Positions 42,417 through 50,907 of a DNA stretch of 64,000 nt are shown one piece after another. The stretch's first letter is position 1. Every line of letters begins with the position of its first letter. A program made the translations under genes and the position numbers. The DNA lies in the NCBI RefSeq assembly GCF_017877055.1, contig NZ_JAGIPG010000002.1:620001-684000 (forward strand), in the 5' to 3' direction. The DNA comes from Neorhizobium galegae (lineage in GTDB: Bacteria > Pseudomonadota > Alphaproteobacteria > Rhizobiales > Rhizobiaceae). A model generated the notes under the pieces. That model did no database searches, was not told where the DNA came from, and saw only the letters and a list, made by a program, of their open reading frames with translations.

Positions 42417-43778
42417 ATGAAGGCATCATTTTGGATCGGTACGGCGCTCGCAGCGCTCGTTGCCGGTGGCGCAGTCGCCCAGGAGCTGAAATTCGCGCCC
42501 GGCCAGGATTCGAAATTTAACTGGAAGAGTTATGAGGATTTCAAGGCTTCCCACGCCAATCTCAAAGGGCAGAACCTGACGCTTTTCGGCCCATGGCGCG
42601 GCGAGGACGAGGTGCTCTTCAACAGCGTTCTGGCCTACTTCAATGCCGCGACCGGCATCAACGGCAAGTATTCCTCCTCGGAAAATTACGAGCAGCAGAT
42701 CGTCATCGATACGCAGGCCGGTTCTCCGCCGAACATCGCCGTCATTCCGCAGCCCGGCCTTCTGGCCGATCTTGCCGCCAAGGGGTTCCTGACCTCGCTC
42801 GGCCAGGAAAACTCCGACTGGGTCAAGACCAATTACGGTTCGGGCGAGGACTGGATCAAATACGGCACCTACAAGGGCAAGGACGGCAAGGAGGCCTATT
42901 TCGGCTTCCCCTTCAAGGCCGATTTCAAATCCATGGTCTGGTATGTGCCCGAGAACTTCGAGGAAGCGGGCTACGAGGTTCCGAAAACCATGGAGGACCT
43001 GATCAAGCTCAGCGATCAGATCGTCAAGGATGGCGGCGTTCCGTGGTGCATCGGCCTCGGCTCCGGCGGCGCGACGGGCTGGCCGGCGACCGACTGGGTC
43101 GAGGACATGATGCTGCGCACCCAGAAGCCGGAAGTCTATGACAAGTGGGTGAGCAACGAAGTCAAGTTCAACGATCCGGCCGTCATCGGCGCGATCGACG
43201 AATTCGGCAAGTTCGCCAAGAACCCGAAATATGTGAGCGGCGGGGTCGCGGCCGTTTCCTCTACCGACTTCCGCGACAGCCCGAAGGGCCTCTTCGGCAT
43301 TCCGCCGAAATGCTACCTGCACCACCAGGCATCCTTCGTTCCGTCCTTCTTCCCGCCGGGTACGAAACTCGGCACCGACGCCGACTTCTTCTACCTGCCC
43401 ACCTATGCTTCGAAGCCGGAACTCGGAACGCCGGTCCTCGGCGCTGGCACGATGTTCGCCATCACCAAGGATTCGCCGGCCGCCAAGGCGTTCATCGAAT
43501 TCCTGAAGACGCCGATCGCCCACGAGGTCTGGATGGCGCAGTCATCGTTCCTGACGCCGTTCAAGGGCGCCAATTCGAATGCCTATGCCAATGACGTGAT
43601 GAAGAAGCAGGGCGAACTTCTGACCACCGCCACGACCTTCCGCTTCGATGCTTCCGACCTGATGCCGGGCAAGATCGGCGCCGGAGCGTTCTGGACCGGC
43701 ATGGTCGATTATGTCGGCGGCAAGGATGCAAAGACGGTGGGGACCGACATCCAGAAGGCATGGGACGGTTTGAAATAG
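42417..43778 (+). CDS. aglE: Alpha-glucoside ABC transporter substrate-binding protein
   Basis: A 453-residue periplasmic binding protein with signal peptide MKASFWIGTALAALVAGGAV. It captures alpha-glucosides such as sucrose, maltose and trehalose for the AglFGK transporter. The sequence is family-1 solute-binding type: LTLFGPWRGEDEVLFNSVLA, AGSPPNIAVIPQPGLLADLA and a C-terminal FWTGMVDYVGGKDAKTVGT. It leads the operon aglE-aglF-aglG-aglA-aglK. GGGAGG lies 10 bases before the ATG, within sequence that could pair with upstream CTCCCG. Confidence 0.92.
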   Translation: MKASFWIGTALAALVAGGAVAQELKFAPGQDSKFNWKSYEDFKASHANLKGQNLTLFGPWRGEDEVLFNSVLAYFNAATGINGKYSSSENYEQQIVIDTQAGSPPNIAVIPQPGLLADLAAKGFLTSLGQENSDWVKTNYGSGEDWIKYGTYKGKDGKEAYFGFPFKADFKSMVWYVPENFEEAGYEVPKTMEDLIKLSDQIVKDGGVPWCIGLGSGGATGWPATDWVEDMMLRTQKPEVYDKWVSNEVKFNDPAVIGAIDEFGKFAKNPKYVSGGVAAVSSTDFRDSPKGLFGIPPKCYLHHQASFVPSFFPPGTKLGTDADFFYLPTYASKPELGTPVLGAGTMFAITKDSPAAKAFIEFLKTPIAHEVWMAQSSFLTPFKGANSNAYANDVMKKQGELLTTATTFRFDASDLMPGKIGAGAFWTGMVDYVGGKDAKTVGTDIQKAWDGLK

Positions 43779-43868
43779 GCCTCCCATTAGATTCTTGAAG
43801 ACGACCGCGCCGGATACCGGCGCGGTACAATCAAAAGCTACGCATAAAACGGTGAAAAGGGGAGAGGG

Positions 43869-44882
43869 ATGATATCGCAGATCGTTTCAGCCGTCGGCGT
43901 CGTGATCGCCGGCGTTTTCGTCTGTGCTTTATATTACTGGCTCTCCGATAAGATCCTTCAAGCCGTCTTCCCCGTGCCGGTGGACAATGTCCGCGCCGCC
44001 TCCGTCAATCTCAACCGCCGCGCCGCGGTGCGTCCCTGGTTGTTTCTCGGCCCGGCGCTCATCCTGTTGATCGTCTATCTGGTTTACCCGGTGGTCGCGA
44101 CCTTCATCCTCTCCTTCTACGACCGGTCGGGCGGCAATTTCGTCGGCCTTGCGAACTATCGCTGGGCCATCCAGGACGCGCAGTTCCGCCAGTCCATCTT
44201 CAACAACATCCTCTGGCTCGCGGTGGTTCCGGCTGCGTGTACGTTCTTCGGCCTCGTCATCGCGGTGCTGACCGACCGCATCTGGTGGGGCAACCTCGCC
44301 AAAAGCCTGATCTTCATGCCGATGGCGATTTCCTTCGTCGGCGCCTCGGTCATCTGGAAATTCATCTACGAATATCGCGGCGGCAGCGAAACGCAGATCG
44401 GCCTCCTCAACGCCATCGTGCAGGCCATTGGCGGCTCTCCGCAGGTATGGATCTCGCTGCCCTTCTGGAACAACTTCTTCCTGATGGCGATCCTCATCTG
44501 GATCCAGACTGGCTTTGCCATGGTCATCCTGTCAGCGGCGCTGCGTGGCATCCCGGAGGAGACGATCGAGGCGGCGGTGATCGACGGCGCCAGTGGCTGG
44601 CAGATCTTCTGGAAGATCATGGTGCCGCAGATCTGGGGCACGATCGCCGTCGTCTGGACGACGATCACCATTCTCGTGCTGAAGGTCTTCGATATCGTGC
44701 TGACCATGACCAACGGCCAGTGGAACACCATGGTGCTCGCAAACCTGATGTTCGACTGGATGTTCCGCGGCGGGGGCGACAGCGGCCGAAGTGCGGTCAT
44801 CGCGCTGGTCATCATGGCGGCCGTCACTCCGATCATGATCTGGAACATCCGCCAGGCAAACAAGGAAATGGGAGGTCATTGA
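43869..44882 (+). CDS. aglF: Alpha-glucoside ABC transporter permease AglF
   Basis: A 337-residue permease with six or more membrane helices and the transporter-coupling loop EETIEAAVIDGASGWQIFWK (EAA motif) near residue 240. The N-terminus has an extra helix followed by RPWLFLGPALILLIVYLVYP. It forms the membrane channel with AglG. The stop is 1 base before the aglG ATG. Confidence 0.92.
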   Translation: MISQIVSAVGVVIAGVFVCALYYWLSDKILQAVFPVPVDNVRAASVNLNRRAAVRPWLFLGPALILLIVYLVYPVVATFILSFYDRSGGNFVGLANYRWAIQDAQFRQSIFNNILWLAVVPAACTFFGLVIAVLTDRIWWGNLAKSLIFMPMAISFVGASVIWKFIYEYRGGSETQIGLLNAIVQAIGGSPQVWISLPFWNNFFLMAILIWIQTGFAMVILSAALRGIPEETIEAAVIDGASGWQIFWKIMVPQIWGTIAVVWTTITILVLKVFDIVLTMTNGQWNTMVLANLMFDWMFRGGGDSGRSAVIALVIMAAVTPIMIWNIRQANKEMGGH

Positions 44883-44883
44883 G

Positions 44884-46041
44884 ATGAGCGCAGCCGCAAG
44901 CCTCCGCCGTATAGGCCTTCCGCGCCTCGTGGTACACTTCTCCGTCCTCGTCATCTGCATCGTCTGGCTCATCCCGACGCTCGGCATCCTCGTCACCTCC
45001 TTTCGCGAAGCAGGGCAGATCACCGCGTCGGGCTGGTGGACGGCCTTCACGGGCGCCGCCGAGACGAGCGCCGCCCGCCTCGGGGATCCCGCGACCGCCA
45101 AGCAGAATGGCGCGACCTACGTCATTTCCGGTTCGGTCTTCGAAGGAGGGAAGGGCGGCACCGTGCGTGCTTTCGGTACCCGCGTTGCCGCTCCAACGGA
45201 GTTTGCGGTGGGAAAGGCTGCCGATCTCGGCGATGGCGAGACGCTGACCATCAACGAGGACGGCAGTTATACCTATTCCAAGAACGCGCCGTTCGAAGGG
45301 CGTGGCAAGCGCGTTTATCTCTCCGTCGCGACGCCGCCATCCTTCACCACCGACAACTACCGCACGGTGCTGACTTCCCAAGGCATCGGCCAGTCCTTCG
45401 TCAACTCGCTGACGGTCGCGGTTCCCGCAACCATCATCCCGATTCTGATCGCAGCCTTTGCTGCCTACGCCCTGTCCTGGATGGAGTTTCCCGGCCGCGC
45501 CCTGATCATCGCCCTGGTGGTCGGGCTGATCGTCGTGCCCCTGCAGATGTCGCTTATTCCGCTTCTGAAGATGTACAATGAGATCGGCAATTTCTTCGGC
45601 GTGCCGTCTCGCAGTTACGCGGGCATCTGGCTTGCGCACTCCGCCTTCGGCATGCCGCTCGCGATCTATCTTCTGCGCAACTACATTTCCGGGCTGCCGC
45701 GGGAAATCATCGAATCCGCCCGCGTCGACGGCGCCAGCGATTTCGAGATCTTCGTCAAGATCATCTTGCCGCTGTCATTTCCGGCGCTCGCATCCTTCTC
45801 GATCTTCCAGTTCCTCTGGACATGGAACGATCTTCTGGTCGCCATGGTCTTCCTCGGCACGGGCAAGGATCAACTGGTCCTCACAGGCGCCCTGAATGCG
45901 CTTCTGGGCTCCATGGGCGGGAAGTGGGAAATCCTGACAGCTTCGGCCTTCATAACAATCGTCGTGCCGATTATCGTCTTTTTTGCCTTGCAACGGTATT
46001 TGGTTCGCGGCCTGCTCGCCGGCTCCGTCAAGGGCGGCTGA
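44884..46041 (+). CDS. aglG: Alpha-glucoside ABC transporter permease AglG
   Basis: A 385-residue permease. The first membrane helix (VVHFSVLVICIVWLIPTLG) is followed by an unusually large extracytoplasmic insertion of about 110 residues, with a beta-rich DGETLTINEDGSYTYSKNAP segment. The standard membrane domain then follows from about residue 165 (FVNSLTVAVPATIIPILIAA). The coupling loop is REIIESARVDGASDFEIFVK. A large loop at this place is also known in MalG, where it contacts the binding protein. Confidence 0.92.
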   Translation: MSAAASLRRIGLPRLVVHFSVLVICIVWLIPTLGILVTSFREAGQITASGWWTAFTGAAETSAARLGDPATAKQNGATYVISGSVFEGGKGGTVRAFGTRVAAPTEFAVGKAADLGDGETLTINEDGSYTYSKNAPFEGRGKRVYLSVATPPSFTTDNYRTVLTSQGIGQSFVNSLTVAVPATIIPILIAAFAAYALSWMEFPGRALIIALVVGLIVVPLQMSLIPLLKMYNEIGNFFGVPSRSYAGIWLAHSAFGMPLAIYLLRNYISGLPREIIESARVDGASDFEIFVKIILPLSFPALASFSIFQFLWTWNDLLVAMVFLGTGKDQLVLTGALNALLGSMGGKWEILTASAFITIVVPIIVFFALQRYLVRGLLAGSVKGG

Positions 46042-46081
46042 CAAGCGCGGCTGATCAACATCGAAGACAATAGGATATTGA

Positions 46082-47737
46082 ATGAGCATTCCCGCAGAAG
46101 CTCCCGCAGCACCGGACAAGGACTGGTGGCGTGGGGCGGTCATTTATCAGATTTACCCGCGCTCCTATCAGGACTCGAACGGCGACGGCATCGGCGATCT
46201 GAAGGGGATTACCGCCCGTCTGCCGCATGTCGCAGCCCTCGGCGCGGACGCCATCTGGATCTCGCCCTTTTTCCCGTCTCCCATGCGGGATTTCGGCTAC
46301 GACGTCTCGAACTACACGGATGTCGATCCGATGTTCGGCTCTCTGTCGGATTTCGACGGGCTGATTGCCGAGGCCCATCGCCTCGGCATCAAGGTGATGA
46401 TCGATCTCGTCATGTCGCACAGTTCCGACCAGCATCACTGGTTCATCGAGAGCCGGTCCAGCCGCTTCAACCCGAAGGCCGACTGGTATGTCTGGGCAGA
46501 TGCCAAGCCGGACGGCACGCCGCCAAACAACTGGCTGTCGATCTTCGGCGGGTCGGCTTGGCATTGGGACCCGACCCGCATGCAATACTACATGCACAAC
46601 TTCCTGACGTCGCAACCGGATCTCAATCTGCACAATGCGGAAGTCCAGGATGCGCTGCTCGACATGACCCGCTTCTGGCTGAAGCGCGGCGTCGATGGTT
46701 TCCGCCTCGACACGATCAACTTCTATTTCCACGACAAGGACCTGCGCGACAACCCGGCGCTCGATCCCTCGCGCCGCAACGCCTCCACCGCGCCGGCCGT
46801 GAACCCCTATAACTTCCAGGAGCATCTCTACGACAAGAACCGGCCGGAGAACCTGGAATTCCTCAGGCGCTTCCGCGCCGTGCTCGACGAGTTCCCGGCG
46901 ATCGCTGCCGTCGGCGAAGTGGGCGACAGCCAGCGTGGCCTCGAAATTGTCGGCGAATACACGTCCGGCCACGACAAGATGCAGATGTGCTACGCGTTCG
47001 AATTCCTGGCGCCCGATCCGCTGACGCCGGCGCGCGTCTCCGAGGTGCAGAAAGCGTTCTCTATTGCCGCACCGGACGGCTGGGCCTGCTGGGCCTTCTC
47101 GAACCATGACGTGGTCCGCCATGTCAGCCGCTGGGGCCACGACGTTCTCGACCGCGACGGTTACGCCAAGATGGCATCCGCCATCCTGATGACCCAGCGC
47201 GGCTCGGTGTGCATCTATCAGGGCGAGGAACTCGGATTGACCGAGGCGGATATCGCCTATGCCGACCTGCAGGATCCCTACGGCATCCAGTTCTGGCCCG
47301 AATTCAAGGGCCGCGACGGTTGCCGCACCCCGATGGTCTGGGACAGCCAGGCATTGCAGGCTGGCTTCTCCACGGCGGAGAAAACCTGGCTGCCGATCCC
47401 GGTCGAGCACCAGCTTCGGGCCGTCGGCGCTCAGTACGGCGATCCCGCCTCGGTTCTGGAGCAGTACCGACGTTTCCTCGCCTTCCGCAAGCAGCACCCG
47501 GCCTTTGCCAAGGGGGACATTGAGTTCCTGTCCGAGGATGTCACGGTGCTCGGATACAAGCGTCGATACGGCAACGAGACGGTGCTGTGCCTGTTCAACA
47601 TGAGCCCGGTGGAAACGGCAACCGAGCTGCCGGCCGGCGATTGGGAAGTGCTGTCTGGCCACGGCTTCGAAAGCGGGCTTGAAGGCAGGCGTGTCGAACT
47701 ACCGGCCTGGGGGGCGTTCTTCGCCCATCACGCGTAA
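46082..47737 (+). CDS. aglA: Alpha-glucosidase AglA (GH13)
   Basis: This cytoplasmic enzyme hydrolyses the imported alpha-glucosides. 551 residues with the GH13 barrel: AVIYQIYPRSYQDSNGDGIG, GADAIWISPFFPSPM, DLVMSHSSDQHHWF, GVDGFRLDTINFYF (nucleophile Asp), AVGEVGDSQRG (acid Glu) and FSNHDVVRHVSRW (third acidic residue). No signal peptide. It lies 40 bases after aglG and 22 bases before aglK. Confidence 0.95.
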   Translation: MSIPAEAPAAPDKDWWRGAVIYQIYPRSYQDSNGDGIGDLKGITARLPHVAALGADAIWISPFFPSPMRDFGYDVSNYTDVDPMFGSLSDFDGLIAEAHRLGIKVMIDLVMSHSSDQHHWFIESRSSRFNPKADWYVWADAKPDGTPPNNWLSIFGGSAWHWDPTRMQYYMHNFLTSQPDLNLHNAEVQDALLDMTRFWLKRGVDGFRLDTINFYFHDKDLRDNPALDPSRRNASTAPAVNPYNFQEHLYDKNRPENLEFLRRFRAVLDEFPAIAAVGEVGDSQRGLEIVGEYTSGHDKMQMCYAFEFLAPDPLTPARVSEVQKAFSIAAPDGWACWAFSNHDVVRHVSRWGHDVLDRDGYAKMASAILMTQRGSVCIYQGEELGLTEADIAYADLQDPYGIQFWPEFKGRDGCRTPMVWDSQALQAGFSTAEKTWLPIPVEHQLRAVGAQYGDPASVLEQYRRFLAFRKQHPAFAKGDIEFLSEDVTVLGYKRRYGNETVLCLFNMSPVETATELPAGDWEVLSGHGFESGLEGRRVELPAWGAFFAHHA

Positions 47738-47759
47738 CGAGAACAAAGGGGAGGAAAAC

Positions 47760-48848
47760 ATGGCTGGTGTCGTTCTGAAGGATATCCGCAAGGCCTACGG
47801 CCAGGTGAAGGTGCTGCACGGCATCGACCTGGAGATCAGCCAAGGCGAATTCGTGGTGTTTGTCGGGCCGTCCGGCTGCGGAAAGTCCACGCTGCTGCGG
47901 ATGATCTCCGGCCTCGAGAGCATCACCGGCGGCGAGATGTATATCGACGGCCAGATGGTCAACGAGGTGCCGCCCTCGCGGCGCGGCATCGCCATGGTCT
48001 TCCAGTCCTACGCGCTTTATCCGCATATGACGGTCTATGACAACATGGCCTTCGGCATGCGGATTGCCAAGGAAAGCCGTGACGAAATCGACCGCCGGGT
48101 GCGTGCGGCGGCCGATATCCTCCAGCTCGCTCCCTATCTCGACCGCCTGCCAAAGGCCCTGTCCGGTGGCCAGCGCCAGCGCGTCGCCATCGGCCGCGCC
48201 ATCTGCCGCGATCCGAAGGTCTTTTTATTCGATGAACCGCTTTCCAACCTCGACGCGGCGCTGCGCGTCGCCACCCGCATCGAGATCGCCAAGCTGAAGG
48301 ATTCGATGCCGGACACGACGATGGTCTACGTGACGCACGACCAGGTGGAGGCGATGACGCTCGCCGACCGTATCGTCGTGCTTTCGGCGGGTCGTATCGA
48401 ACAGGTCGGCGCGCCGCTCGAACTCTACGAGCGCCCACAGAACCTCTTCGTGGCCCGCTTCATCGGCTCGCCGGCGATGAACGTCATCCCCGCCACGATT
48501 ACGGAGACCGGCGAGACGACCACGATTGCGCTGAAGGGCGGCAAGTCGGTGCGGGTGCCGGTGCCGACCGTGGCTTCCGAAAAAGGCAAGGCCGCCAGTT
48601 TCGGCGTGCGGCCGGAAGACCTGTCGATCGCGACGGGGGAGGATTATCTCTTCGAAGGGCAGGTTTCGATTGTCGAAGCCCTCGGCGAAGTGACGCTGCT
48701 TTACATTGAAGGATTGGCCGATCAGGAGCCGATCATTGCCAAGATCCCCGGTATTCTGCAGGTGAAAAAGGGCGATACCATGCGCTTTTCAGCAGACCTT
48801 AAGAAACTGCATCTTTTCAATGCAGAAGGTAGGACCTATGCCATATGA
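47760..48848 (+). CDS. aglK: Alpha-glucoside ABC transporter ATPase AglK
   Basis: A 362-residue MalK-type ATPase. ATG 47760 follows GGGGAGG. Walker A is VGPSGCGKSTLLRMISGLES, the Q-loop VFQSYALYPHM, the signature ALSGGQRQRVAIGRAI, Walker B VFLFDEPLSNLDAAL and the switch His VTHDQVEAMTLADR. A C-terminal TOBE-like domain follows (FGVRPEDLSIATGE). It energizes AglFG and closes the operon. No AglR-type LacI regulator gene is adjacent. Confidence 0.95.
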   Translation: MAGVVLKDIRKAYGQVKVLHGIDLEISQGEFVVFVGPSGCGKSTLLRMISGLESITGGEMYIDGQMVNEVPPSRRGIAMVFQSYALYPHMTVYDNMAFGMRIAKESRDEIDRRVRAAADILQLAPYLDRLPKALSGGQRQRVAIGRAICRDPKVFLFDEPLSNLDAALRVATRIEIAKLKDSMPDTTMVYVTHDQVEAMTLADRIVVLSAGRIEQVGAPLELYERPQNLFVARFIGSPAMNVIPATITETGETTTIALKGGKSVRVPVPTVASEKGKAASFGVRPEDLSIATGEDYLFEGQVSIVEALGEVTLLYIEGLADQEPIIAKIPGILQVKKGDTMRFSADLKKLHLFNAEGRTYAI

Positions 48849-49027
48849 GGGGTAACGACCTGTTTACCATGATTTTGCGATCTGCATTTGCAGTTGTCCT
48901 GATTCGGGACTTCAAAACGCTCTGTTAAATTTCGCTGGCTAGGCTTCCTCTTGTAAAGCAATGGAGGGATGTCGTGAGCGCGACTCCAAGTAACAAAAAT
49001 CACTTTTTGAACAAGGAAGAGTCTTTC

Positions 49028-49384
49028 ATGTACGACCGGGAAGCCCGGTTCAAAATGGAAGACACGATGAATGCGGCGCGTATCGAATATACGGAAAATG
49101 GTGTGATGAACATGGCGCAGCGCCGCTGTGATGTCATCCGGATCTCGATGAGCGGCGCCGTTCTCGGCATTCTGACCCAGTATAATCTGCCGAAGCAGTT
49201 TTATCTCGATATTCCCGATGCGCGCATTTCCAAGGTTGGCTGCCTGTTGATGCGCACCAACGCCAACAACACGATCGAAGTCCGATTCCTGTCGCTGCTC
49301 AAGCAGAAGGAACTGGACCGCATCTTCGTATTCTCGACCCATCCGAACCATCGCGACCGGACGCTGGATATCCGCTCCTGGTAG
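49028..49384 (+). CDS. PilZ-like protein with degenerate c-di-GMP motif
   Basis: A protein of 118 residues from ATG 49028 (MYDREARFKMEDTMNAAR), which has AAGGAAG upstream. A GTG at 48974 with GGAGGG before it would give 136 residues, and I cannot decide between them. The core AQRRCDVIRISMSGAVLGIL resembles the PilZ pattern of paired Arg and DxSxxG, but Arg stands where the Asp should be, so c-di-GMP binding may be lost. The rest (LPKQFYLDIPDARISKVGCL) fits the beta-barrel fold. No partner is obvious. Confidence 0.65.
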   Translation: MYDREARFKMEDTMNAARIEYTENGVMNMAQRRCDVIRISMSGAVLGILTQYNLPKQFYLDIPDARISKVGCLLMRTNANNTIEVRFLSLLKQKELDRIFVFSTHPNHRDRTLDIRSW

Positions 49385-49419
49385 GAGGCCGATCTCTTCG
49401 GCTTATGCCTTTCGAAAAT

Positions 49420-49455
49420 CGCCCGAAACTGGCTCCGGTTCCGGGCGTTTTCTTT
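49420..49455. terminator. Terminator between the PilZ-like gene and the phosphoesterase gene
   Basis: An imperfect stem (CGCCCG...CGGGCG with an internal mismatch, then AAC/GTT) followed by GTTTTCTTT on the plus strand, between convergent stops. Confidence 0.65.
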
Positions 49456-49462
49456 GTGCGTC

Positions 49463-50824
49463 TCAGCCCTTTGCCAGCATCTCGGCCACGAGCGGCTTCA
49501 GCTTGACGTCCGGCACTTCGGTAAACGCGATGTCCTCACGGCCGAAATAGCTCTTCTGGTTGATTGCCGACCAGTCGTTGCAGACGATCTTGTAGCGCTC
49601 TCTGCCCTCAGGCGCTTTCGGCGCGGCATAGAGGAAATCGCCGGTGCGGGCGGCGAGCGGGATATCGCCGTCCTGGTTGCAGCGGGCGAGGATCGCCGCA
49701 AGCGCGGTGGCATCCACTTCCGAGACCATCAGCTTGCCCTCGAAGCGCAGTCCGGCATTGTAGTCGAACCGGCTGACATCGCCGGCCGGCAGGCCGGTGC
49801 CGAACGAGGTATGACCGATGAAGCCGATATCGGCACCGGTCTTCGCGACCATTGCCTGAACCGCGAAACGTGCAGTCTCGCCGAGCGTCATGGCTTTGAC
49901 GGTCTTGGCGATGACGGCGCGTTCTTCGTCTTTCAGATGTTTGGCCAGCACAGCCGGGATGAGGTCCTTCAGCACGGCAGAGGACGGGGCGGCGCGGTCG
50001 ATCTCGATCCGCGCAAGCTCCGGCGCCTTGCCGGCGGTCTTGAAGGTGGCGACCATGATCGCCGACGACCAGGAGCCCGTATGGATATAGCGGGTCTCGC
50101 CTTGGTTATGTGTCAGCGTCAGGTGGTCGTGGCCGCCGATCATCAGCGTGCCGTTCGGCAGGACCGGCAGGATGTCGCGATCCGGAACGACGCCCGCATG
50201 GCTGAGCACGATATTGACGCCCTCGCCGGAAAGCAGCATCGGCAGGTTGGCCTTCGCCCATTCCACCGGCTTCGGGATGTCCATCATCTCGCGGGTCGGC
50301 TTCGGATAGGTGCCGATCGCATCGGTGGCGAAGGCGGCGAGCTTCACCTTGAGGCCGCCGATCTCGATCTGTCTGCCGGCTGCCGCGTATGGCTTGCCGG
50401 TACGCTTGTCGACGATGTTGCTGAGCACAGTGACGCCGAGGCCACGGGCGCGCTCGACGAAATGCGCCAGATCGTTGTCGAGATCGGGCTCGTGGTTGCC
50501 GATATTGACGACGGTCGGGGCGAGCTTCGCCAGCGCGCCGAGGAAGGCCCAGTCGATCTCACCACCAGAACGGGAAGCAACGACATTGCCGAGTTCGAAT
50601 ATGTCGCCGTTGATGAGGATCACCTGCGGGACGTTGGCGCCAGCCACCTGCTTTTCGACCACCGCAAGCAGCTGGCCCATCCGCTCATAGGCTGAATGCA
50701 GGTCGGAAAGAATGATCGCCTGGAAGCCTTCGCCGGCGGCCATGGCGGTCACCGGAACGAAGGGCAGGGCGGTGGTCGACGCAAGCAGCGTCAGCAGGCT
50801 TCGGCGAGTAATATTTGGAAGCAT
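49463..50824 (-). CDS. Exported 5'-nucleotidase / UshA-like metallophosphoesterase
   Basis: A 453-residue exported enzyme. The N-terminus TRRSLLTLLASTTALPFVPV is Tat-like. The dinuclear metal site is complete: LSDLHSAY (DxH), INGDIFELG (GD), VNIGNHEPDLDND (GNHE), IVLSHAGV and MIGGHDHLTLTHN (GHxH). A C-terminal 5'-nucleotidase domain follows (ETARFAVQAMVAKTGADIGF; YNAGLRFEGKLMVSEVDATA). It probably hydrolyses nucleotides or related phosphoesters in the periplasm. Substrate is not deducible. It is in the same direction as edd but 83 bases apart. Confidence 0.85.
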   Translation of the reverse strand: MLPNITRRSLLTLLASTTALPFVPVTAMAAGEGFQAIILSDLHSAYERMGQLLAVVEKQVAGANVPQVILINGDIFELGNVVASRSGGEIDWAFLGALAKLAPTVVNIGNHEPDLDNDLAHFVERARGLGVTVLSNIVDKRTGKPYAAAGRQIEIGGLKVKLAAFATDAIGTYPKPTREMMDIPKPVEWAKANLPMLLSGEGVNIVLSHAGVVPDRDILPVLPNGTLMIGGHDHLTLTHNQGETRYIHTGSWSSAIMVATFKTAGKAPELARIEIDRAAPSSAVLKDLIPAVLAKHLKDEERAVIAKTVKAMTLGETARFAVQAMVAKTGADIGFIGHTSFGTGLPAGDVSRFDYNAGLRFEGKLMVSEVDATALAAILARCNQDGDIPLAARTGDFLYAAPKAPEGRERYKIVCNDWSAINQKSYFGREDIAFTEVPDVKLKPLVAEMLAKG

Positions 50825-50907
50825 GGATCGGTCTCCCAGGCACGTGTTGGCTTGCGAGCTTGATAGAAACCACGGAATACAACCGTGTGACGGAGGCGCT
50901 CAATCCC

